From contig JAGQQT010000047.1 in the NCBI GenBank assembly GCA_020426065.1, positions 1 to 13,732 of the forward strand: DNA of 13,732 nt. Reading direction: 5' to 3'. Below the pieces are notes generated by a model. It had not been told where the DNA came from. It ran no database searches and worked only from the letters and a program-made list of their open reading frames with translations. Source of the stretch: Planctomycetaceae bacterium (GTDB taxonomy: Bacteria; Planctomycetota; Planctomycetia; Planctomycetales; Planctomycetaceae). The translations under genes and the position numbers were made by a program. Shown piece by piece: positions 8,573 through 13,732 of the stretch; the stretch's first letter is position 1, and each line of letters begins with the position of its first letter.

Positions 8573-8607
8573 GTACCTGCTTATGTACCCTCGTTGAACT
8601 CAAAATC

Positions 8608-8635
8608 ACGGATCGTTGGCAAATTCCTGATCCGT
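8608..8635. repeat. Inverted repeat in the leader of the MFS gene
   Basis: ACGGATC at 8608-8614 is the exact complement of GATCCGT at 8629-8635, with a 14-base loop. It lies 35 bases upstream of the transporter start. It could be a repressor operator or a leader hairpin. No local regulator gene is present to support an operator. Confidence 0.3.
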
Positions 8636-8690
8636 TCGCGATGCGGGACCAGTCTGTGAAGCTGCTCCAGACCGATCCCCTGCAGTGCAA

Positions 8691-8725
8691 GAAACCGCAC
8701 GACGAACGAATCGCTGTGCGGTTTC
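8691..8725 (-). terminator. Strong hairpin, probable terminator downstream of the oxidoreductase gene
   Basis: GAAACCGCAC (8691-8700) and GTGCGGTTTC (8716-8725) form a perfect 10-bp inverted repeat with a 15-base loop. Read on the minus strand, the stem ends in TTTC and continues TTGC, giving a short, interrupted U-run. On the plus strand it is followed by GTTTATT. It lies 100 bases after the oxidoreductase stop and fits a Rho-independent terminator, though the U-tract is poor. Confidence 0.55.
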
Positions 8726-8771
8726 GTTTATTCTCAAATGGTAGAGAACTGATGAGTCGTTTTTGTGAAAT

Positions 8772-8803
<32 letters not shown>

Positions 8804-8824
8804 ACTCAAGAATTTACCGTTGAT

Positions 8825-10348
8825 TTAACCTTTGACCTGCTCATCTTCTTCCGGACAGGCCGGATTGGTTGGATCAAACCATTCATCTTTGAACACAATC
8901 CGTTTCTGATGCTTCATGGCCAGATTTGATGTGAGCGCCATGATCGCATCCGCCATTGCCACGGTTCCATTACACTTCAAGCCACCTTTATCGGGAGGAT
9001 CAAAGTTGTTGTTCCGGATACAGTAACAGAAGTGTTCCATTTCTTCTGTGTAACCACGGCTGATCTTTTCCAGTGCTGCCGAAGCCACTGCTGCATTGGC
9101 AGAAGGAGCCAGCGATTCACTTGCATTCAGAACCGCATCGCCACCCGATCCGTTCAGAACATGCAGCCGCTGCTCAGTTCCACCACCACCTGTGGTCGGT
9201 GATGCTTCCTTGAAGAGCAGAGCTTCTTTTTCCAGGTTGACGTACATTGTGCCCCGGCTGCCGAAGACGGACTCACCGTAAGGTTCGAACCGGTTCGTAT
9301 TAATCGATGAGTACGTCACGATCACCTTGTCATTCTGATCTTCTGCATAGTTGGGACCCGGGAATTCAAGCGTCACATAAACATGATCATCGATCTCCCG
9401 ATGATCATTCTGCTTGTCGAGAGAGCCCACCCCCTTGACGCCATAGAAGTTGCGTCCGCCGTAACCCTGCACGGCAATCGGATGAACCTTCCCCAGGAAA
9501 ATGCTGCAGGCATCCAGCTGATGGCTTCCCAGTTCGGCCATCAGTCCACCGCCAGTTTCGTTGTAAAGACGCCAGTTGATCAGACGCTCCATGTCAGGAT
9601 AGCCGTACTGATCAACCTTACCTTCCAGAAACGCCGCGTCCTCTTTGGCAATCGATTTCCGCCAGCTGTCTCGCCCGGGAAAACTGTTATTCCGATGCCA
9701 CTGTGCCCGGATAAATTTGATATCCCCCAGTAATCCCTGACGGACAATGTGGTTGGCATTGTCATACAACACGCTGTAATGCCGCTGATGACCAATCGCC
9801 AGCAACCTGTTGTTGTCCCTGGCAACCTTGATCATTTCTTTGCACTGGGTGATGTTGTGAGCCATCAGCTTCTCACACAGCACATGCTTCCCGGCATTGA
9901 GGGCATCAATTGCCACGGGGGCATGCTGATTGAGAGGAACGGCAATCACAACCGCCTCAATCTCAGGATCCTGCAGCAACTGCTTGTGGTCATCGTAGAC
10001 TTTGATTTTGGATTTGCAGTCCGGCCCCAGCTTTTTCACCAGACCAACGCGTTCAGCATTCCCATCCCCGTCAAAGGCCCGTTTCCGGTTAGTTGGACGC
10101 AGATCGGCAATCGCCACAATGTCCATGTATTCCGGGGGATGTTCCGACAGGAGCACGCTCCCTTCATCACCGGTACCAATCCAGCCGACTTTCACCGGAT
10201 TCCCATCCAGCTTCTGATAGCCGAAGTAGGTTGCTCCGGCTGCGGTTCCGGCTGCAACAGTTCCAATCAGGAAATCGCGACGGGTTGAACCGACAGCGTC
10301 GTGAAAGTTATCGCTGCCAATGATTTTTTCTTCGGGAGTAAAGTACAT
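8825..10348 (-). CDS. Tat-exported Gfo/Idh/MocA-family oxidoreductase
   Basis: A 507-residue NAD(P)-dependent dehydrogenase-like protein, acting probably on a sugar or polyol. Numbered from ATG 10348: a twin-arginine signal (R23, R24 in STRRDFLIG followed by an Ala/Gly-rich segment to about 42); a Rossmann nucleotide-binding turn [10 protein letters not shown] (54-63); CEKLMAHN with E159 and K160 at the EKP position of the family; GHQRHYS at 186-192; then the family's C-terminal alpha/beta domain. The start is set by GAGG at 10356-10359, seven bases before the ATG; a TTG codon immediately upstream is less likely. At 507 residues it is longer than typical cytoplasmic members (about 350) but normal for planctomycete exported paralogues. 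The DoxX gene lies 103 bases upstream on the same strand, so an operon is likely. The exact substrate and cofactor are unknown. Zymomonas glucose-fructose oxidoreductase is a precedent for a Tat-exported family member that keeps NADP tightly bound. Confidence 0.92.
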   Translation of the reverse strand: MYFTPEEKIIGSDNFHDAVGSTRRDFLIGTVAAGTAAGATYFGYQKLDGNPVKVGWIGTGDEGSVLLSEHPPEYMDIVAIADLRPTNRKRAFDGDGNAERVGLVKKLGPDCKSKIKVYDDHKQLLQDPEIEAVVIAVPLNQHAPVAIDALNAGKHVLCEKLMAHNITQCKEMIKVARDNNRLLAIGHQRHYSVLYDNANHIVRQGLLGDIKFIRAQWHRNNSFPGRDSWRKSIAKEDAAFLEGKVDQYGYPDMERLINWRLYNETGGGLMAELGSHQLDACSIFLGKVHPIAVQGYGGRNFYGVKGVGSLDKQNDHREIDDHVYVTLEFPGPNYAEDQNDKVIVTYSSINTNRFEPYGESVFGSRGTMYVNLEKEALLFKEASPTTGGGGTEQRLHVLNGSGGDAVLNASESLAPSANAAVASAALEKISRGYTEEMEHFCYCIRNNNFDPPDKGGLKCNGTVAMADAIMALTSNLAMKHQKRIVFKDEWFDPTNPACPEEDEQVKG

Positions 10349-10355
10349 CAAAAAA

Positions 10356-10359
10356 CCTC
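10356..10359 (-). promoter_or_regulatory. Ribosome binding site fixing the oxidoreductase start
   Basis: GAGG on the minus strand lies seven bases upstream of ATG 10348, a standard spacing. It supports the ATG over the adjoining TTG (10351). Confidence 0.6.
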
Positions 10360-10418
10360 ATCGAGCTGGAAAGCAACCTGTCAGGTCACGAATCACTTCG
10401 GGAGAATTGTATGAGAGA

Positions 10419-10441
10419 CTCCCGGTCGACATGGCCGGGAG
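10419..10441 (-). terminator. Hairpin between the DoxX and oxidoreductase genes
   Basis: CTCCCGG (10419-10425) and CCGGGAG (10435-10441) form a perfect 7-bp GC-rich stem with a 9-base loop, 10 bases after the DoxX stop. On the minus strand it is followed by TCTCTCAT, which is not a strong U-run. It may be a partial terminator that lowers expression of the downstream oxidoreductase, or a processing or stability hairpin. Confidence 0.45.
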
Positions 10442-10451
10442 CGAGTGAATT

Positions 10452-11690
10452 TCAATAACGGTCATCCGGCTGATTCCGCATGAAAATGCGGGCAAAAATC
10501 GCATCAATGCCAAACCAGCGTCCTGAAGGCAGAAACACAAAGGTCAACAGCATCAGTACTTCAATGAACACTTTGTTGACGATGATGGCATGCTCCACTC
10601 CGGGGGGCTCCGGATAGCCTGGAAACGGAGGATAAGCCATGTAAAAGTTGAACAGCAGGAACGCTCCGGCCAGAGCGGCAATCCGAGTGGCCAGACCTGC
10701 CAGCAGCAACCCGCCGATGATCGTCAGCGCCCACATCGTTTTCAAATCGATATCACGCTGCGAGGTCATGGGTTGCGGCAGCGGTCCCCGGGCCATCTGG
10801 TCTGTGCTGAGCAGCTTTTCCGCTTTCCACTTCATATCGGCTTCCAGACCTTTGATCGGAGTAATCAGCTCCGACCGCAGCCCCTGGATTTCCTTCCAGT
10901 CGTAATTCAGGTGATCATGGTCGAAATGGGTTTTGGCTTTGGCCAGGTTCTGCTCGTATCGAGCCAGGCGGTTTCGATAAATCTCGATTTTCCCCAATCG
11001 TTGTCCGTCGAGGGTTCCCTGTTGTCGTTCATCGACACTGCCAGCCATTTCCGGATCACCCTGCAACGTGGCTCGGGCCTGTTCCAGGAAGGACAGATTG
11101 GATTGAGATTTGTAAAGCGAGAGCAGCGCCTTCACAAAATTGATTTTGACCGGATCCTGCAGGTCTTCAGGCTGCATGGTTGCTTCATCAAAACCGACCT
11201 GTTTCAGCAGAGTCTGTTTTTCCTTCGGCGTCAGGTGTTCTTTTCCGTCGATGATCAGCCGTTTTTCTTCCGGGACGAAGCGGATCACTTTTCCCAGCGA
11301 GCCACCCAGATCCACTCCTTCGGGGAGTTGTTCCAGTTCCACCCGGAAATCCTCTCTTCCCACAACCGATTCCAGCAATTGTCGCTGCTGGCGTTCATCC
11401 AGTCCGTAATGAGCGGCAAACTGCTGAGCCCAGCCCTTCCAGCGGGCTTCGATGGTATCGTAGTCCAGGTATTTCAGATCGTTGGGATCACCGGTCATAT
11501 TCCGGAAATGTTCCCGCAACGGACCCGTCGCATTCTTCAGGTAAGGCTCTGCTGTCCAGGGTGAGGAGGTTTTCTGGCTGTCCAGTTTCCACAGCCCCTC
11601 ATAGAGCAACTGCCAGCCCAGCGCGAGCCGCACCACAACCAGGGCAATGCACGCGATCACTCCAATTTTGCGATAATCGTAATCAGACAA
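10452..11690 (-). CDS. DoxX-family membrane protein with a large inserted domain
   Basis: Numbered from TTG 11690 (412 residues): a first transmembrane helix at about 9-33 ending in the DoxX-like RLALGWQLLYEGLWKL (21-36); a long hydrophilic, charged, mostly helical-looking region at about 37-315; then three helices at about 317-335, 336-353 and 368-388, and a short basic tail. Ordinary DoxX proteins are four-helix proteins of about 130-170 residues, so the insert between helices 1 and 2 adds about 280 residues. With one helix on either side it should lie wholly on one face, probably the periplasm. DoxX of Acidianus is a subunit of thiosulfate:quinone oxidoreductase; the biochemical role here is unknown. 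Start: an upstream GTG at 11729 gives 425 residues but lacks a Shine-Dalgarno, while AAGGA lies about nine bases before the TTG. It is followed by the exported oxidoreductase, which suggests a shared redox function. Confidence 0.82.
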   Translation of the reverse strand: MSDYDYRKIGVIACIALVVVRLALGWQLLYEGLWKLDSQKTSSPWTAEPYLKNATGPLREHFRNMTGDPNDLKYLDYDTIEARWKGWAQQFAAHYGLDERQQRQLLESVVGREDFRVELEQLPEGVDLGGSLGKVIRFVPEEKRLIIDGKEHLTPKEKQTLLKQVGFDEATMQPEDLQDPVKINFVKALLSLYKSQSNLSFLEQARATLQGDPEMAGSVDERQQGTLDGQRLGKIEIYRNRLARYEQNLAKAKTHFDHDHLNYDWKEIQGLRSELITPIKGLEADMKWKAEKLLSTDQMARGPLPQPMTSQRDIDLKTMWALTIIGGLLLAGLATRIAALAGAFLLFNFYMAYPPFPGYPEPPGVEHAIIVNKVFIEVLMLLTFVFLPSGRWFGIDAIFARIFMRNQPDDRY

Positions 11691-11870
11691 GACTGTACTT
11701 CCTTCGCGGATGCCTGTCGGAACAGACACGGTCAGCGGGCAAAAACTCCAGCGGGAAGATTAGCGTTCAAGATTTCCGGCTGCAGGCGGGTCACAACGAA
11801 GTCTCGAACCGGGTGGGATCGACAAGGCAAGTGCGGTGTCTGAGCGGTTTTCAACCTCGTGTAAAAAATC

Positions 11871-11899
11871 AGTATATCGCTGGTGGAAACCGTAATCAA
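11871..11899 (-). promoter_or_regulatory. Sigma-70-like promoter for the DoxX-oxidoreductase operon
   Basis: On the minus strand TTGATT (11894-11899) and TATACT (11871-11876) are separated by exactly 17 bases, matching four of six and five of six consensus positions. Transcription would start near 11864, leaving a leader of about 135-175 bases depending on the DoxX start used. Confidence 0.5.
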
Positions 11900-11941
11900 T
11901 TCAATAATTCCACTCACTTTGATTCGTTCTTGACCGGAATT

Positions 11942-12352
11942 TCAGGCCAGCAGCCAGCTCCAGAGCTTTGGCCCCAGCACCGTCACACCCACTCCAACAG
12001 CTGCCAGAGCGGAAATCAGAGTGGCAGCTGCCGCCAGATCCTTGGCATCCCGGGTCAGTTCATGAAAATCTGTCCCGATGCGGTCCAGCGTTCTTTCGAT
12101 CGCAGCATTGAACAGTTCTGCACTGATAACAAACCCAATGGCCAGAGATATTAACGCCCATTCTGTGGGGGTCAGCTGCAGAATTCCGCCCGCCAGGCAT
12201 ACCAGAGCGGCGACTCCCAGATGAATCCGCAGATTCCGCTCAGCACGGATTCCCAGCCTGAGACCCTGTAATGCGCAGCAGAAGGAGCGAAACAGTCCCT
12301 GAGGGGAACGGTTTCCAGTTTCAGGATCAGATTCAGCAAGATCCTCAGTCAT
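11942..12352 (-). CDS. dgkA: DgkA-family membrane lipid kinase, undecaprenol-kinase type
   Basis: A small three-helix membrane kinase that uses ATP to phosphorylate diacylglycerol or undecaprenol. Numbered from ATG 12352 (136 residues): ERNLRIH at 38-44; E79, N82, E86 and D90 in AELFNAAIERTLDRIG; K104 and D105 in AKDLAAAATLISAL. These keep the spacing of E. coli DgkA residues E28, E69, N72, E76, K94 and D95. The ERN-IH and TEW (63-65) signatures resemble the Gram-positive undecaprenol kinase branch, and the position of E. coli D49 is a Gln here. I therefore favour undecaprenol recycling for cell-envelope synthesis, as an inference. The start is uncertain: ATG 12385 or TTG 12412 would add 11 or 20 residues. 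An AGG eight bases before 12352 supports the shortest form. It is divergent from acetyl-CoA synthetase. Confidence 0.9.
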   Translation of the reverse strand: MTEDLAESDPETGNRSPQGLFRSFCCALQGLRLGIRAERNLRIHLGVAALVCLAGGILQLTPTEWALISLAIGFVISAELFNAAIERTLDRIGTDFHELTRDAKDLAAAATLISALAAVGVGVTVLGPKLWSWLLA

Positions 12353-12510
12353 GGTCTCTGCCTGGTTAGAGGGAACGCGTTTCATTTGGCCTGCAGGGTT
12401 GTTCCTGTGCAAGTCTCTTCAGGAAGAAAGGTTACGCTTCAATGAAGATTTCCCGGGATACACCTGCCCGCATCGTTGTCCGTATCTGCCGGGACGGTTT
12501 TTCCACCTGA

Positions 12511-12539
12511 TTGACGCCGTGCACTGATCGGTTTACCAT
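12511..12539 (+). promoter_or_regulatory. Possible sigma-70-like promoter of acetyl-CoA synthetase
   Basis: TTGACG (12511-12516) and TACCAT (12534-12539) are 17 bases apart and match five and four of six consensus positions. Transcription would begin near 12546, about 65 bases before the favoured start codon. Confidence 0.4.
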
Positions 12540-12600
12540 CAGAATTCATCGATAAATTTTGATGCCGCAACAAGTTCCACCTGCGTATTTGATCAGAGAT

Positions 12601-12604
12601 GGAG
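12601..12604 (+). promoter_or_regulatory. Ribosome binding site deciding the acetyl-CoA synthetase start
   Basis: GGAG lies six bases before ATG 12611. The in-frame ATG at 12599 overlaps this site and has no comparable one of its own, so 12611 is preferred. Confidence 0.6.
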
Positions 12605-12610
12605 TCAAAG

Positions 12611-13732
12611 ATGTCCGCTGCCGAATCGGGAAATATTGAGAGCGTTCTTCAGGAAACCCGTCAATTTCCACCCCCCGCTGATTTCCAGCCCCGGGTCAGC
12701 TTCCGCACGGAAGAAGAATACCAGCAGGCCTGGAACCGCGCCAAAGATGATCCGACTGGTTTCTGGGGAGAACTCGCCAGCGAGAACCTGACCTGGGAAA
12801 CTCCGTTTACTTCTGTCATGTCCGGAACAATGCCCGAAACCAGATGGTTTGAAGGGGGCACACTCAACGCCAGCGTGCAATGCCTCGACCGGCACGTGGC
12901 CAATGGACTGGGCAACAAGGCTGCCATCATCTGGGAAGGGGAACCGGGAGATACCCGCGTCCTCCGGTACCAGGATCTTTATCGGGAAGTCTGCCGGTTC
13001 GCCAACGTGATGAAACGGCTGGGGGTGGAAAAAGGGGATCGGGTCACGATTTACATGCCCATGGTTCCCGAACTGGTGATTGCGATGCTGGCCTGTGCCC
13101 GCATCGGCGCCACGCACTCTATCATTTTCGGCGGCTTCAGTTCCGATGCCGTGGCCCAGCGGAATAACGATGCCCAGGCCAAACTGGTCATCACGGCGGA
13201 TGCCGGCTGGCGACGCGGCAAAGAAGTTCCTCTCAAAGTGGCGGTTGATGAAAGCCTGGAAAAATCGCCGAGCGTGGAACGTGTGATAGTTTACCAGCGG
13301 ACAGGAGCCGAAGTCACCATGGTGCCGGACCGCGATTACTGGTGGCACGAACTGATGGCTAATGAATCCGCAGACTGCCCCCCCACTCCAGTCGACAGTG
13401 AGCATCCCCTCTTTATTCTCTACACCTCCGGCAGTACAGGAAAACCGAAAGGGGTTCTGCACACGACTGCCGGATACATGCTCGGCGCTATGATGACCAC
13501 CCGCTGGGTGTTTGATCTCTCTCCGGAAGATACCTACTGGTGCACCGCCGATATCGGCTGGATTACCGGCCACAGCTACATCACCTACGGACCGCTCTCC
13601 AATGGAGCCACGTCGGTCATGTACGAAGGGGCTCCCAACTGGCCGGATGAGGGCCGTTTCTGGGAACTGGTGGAAAAATATCAGGTTTCGATCTTCTACA
13701 CCGCTCCTACCGCGATTCGCGCCTTCATGAAA
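12611..13732 (+). CDS. acs: Acetyl-CoA synthetase, N-terminal part (runs off right edge)
   Basis: A cytoplasmic AMP-forming acetate:CoA ligase that converts acetate, ATP and CoA to acetyl-CoA via acetyl-AMP. The visible 374 codons are somewhat over half of the usual 650 or so residues. Seen: the N-terminal acetyl-CoA-synthetase segment; [21 protein letters not shown] and the following [16 protein letters not shown]; the adenylate-forming P-loop [12 protein letters not shown] starting at Y271; and [14 protein letters not shown] around 310-323, followed by [12 protein letters not shown] at the window end. These are characteristic of Acs rather than of general acyl-CoA ligases. The C-terminal domain, with the Lys that is acetylated in other bacteria, is outside the window, so that regulation cannot be checked. 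Start 12611 is chosen because of GGAG six bases upstream; 12599 is in frame. It is divergently oriented to the lipid kinase gene and is the only plus-strand gene here. Confidence 0.96.
   Translation, partial: MSAAESGNIESVLQETRQFPPPADFQPRVSFRTEEEYQQAWNRAKDDPTGFWGELASENLTWETPFTSVMSGTMPETRWFEGGTLNASVQCLDRHVANGLGNKAAIIWEGEPGDTRVLRYQDLYREVCRFANVMKRLGVEKGDRVTIYMPMVPELVIAMLACARIGATHSIIFGGFSSDAVAQRNNDAQAKLVITADAGWRRGKEVPLKVAVDESLEKSPSVERVIVYQRTGAEVTMVPDRDYWWHELMANESADCPPTPVDSEHPLFILYTSGSTGKPKGVLHTTAGYMLGAMMTTRWVFDLSPEDTYWCTADIGWITGHSYITYGPLSNGATSVMYEGAPNWPDEGRFWELVEKYQVSIFYTAPTAIRAFMK

Noticed and set aside
9749..10288. Plus-strand open frame of 179 codons
   Set aside because: Antisense to the nucleotide-binding domain of the oxidoreductase.
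10590..11564. Plus-strand open frame of 324 codons
   Set aside because: Antisense to the DoxX gene. It is long and Phe/Gln-rich as expected for a shadow of a Lys/Glu/Leu-rich gene. I checked it because the DoxX insert is unusual, but the minus frame has clear DoxX ends.
12605..13573. Minus-strand open frame of 322 codons
   Set aside because: Antisense to acetyl-CoA synthetase, whose motifs are unmistakable on the plus strand.

Overview
The window looks like chromosomal DNA of a planctomycete, probably a Gimesia- or Rubinisphaera-like member of Planctomycetaceae. This rests on a giant secreted multidomain protein with a LEPR-xLL-like N-terminal motif, a Tat-exported Gfo/Idh/MocA oxidoreductase beside a DoxX protein with a very large insert, weak or absent Shine-Dalgarno sequences, and moderate GC. 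The genus is an inference. No tRNA, rRNA, insertion sequence, phage gene or CRISPR array was seen.

Layout. Six genes lie on the minus strand and one on the plus strand. From left to right: (1) bases 1-5577, minus, a giant surface or secreted protein whose C-terminus runs off the left edge. It combines a metzincin-type zinc protease, two PPC domains, five cadherin-like repeats, a CAP/SCP domain and seven FG-GAP/VCBS-type repeats. (2) 5578-6095, a 518-base non-coding gap with two possible hairpins. (3) 6096-7067, minus, an RsuA/RluB-family 23S rRNA pseudouridine synthase with a basic tail. (4) 7253-8572, minus, a 12-helix TetA-like MFS transporter. (5) 8573-8824, a spacer with two strong inverted repeats, probably terminating the next gene. 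(6) 8825-10348, minus, a Tat-exported Gfo/Idh/MocA oxidoreductase. (7) 10452-11690 or 11729, minus, a DoxX-family membrane protein with an insert of about 280 residues, preceded by a good sigma-70-like promoter. (8) 11942-12352, possibly starting further upstream, minus, a DgkA-family lipid kinase of the undecaprenol-kinase type. (9) From 12611 to the right edge, plus, the N-terminal part of acetyl-CoA synthetase, with a plausible promoter in the divergent spacer.

How the genes relate. The DoxX and oxidoreductase genes are probably co-transcribed and may form a membrane/periplasmic redox pair. The kinase, acetyl-CoA synthetase, pseudouridine synthase and transporter look like ordinary, unrelated chromosomal genes. 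I did not find a clearly new defence, mobile or signalling system. The most unusual items are the giant protein, in which a PPC domain appears to be nested inside the protease fold, and the DoxX/oxidoreductase pair.
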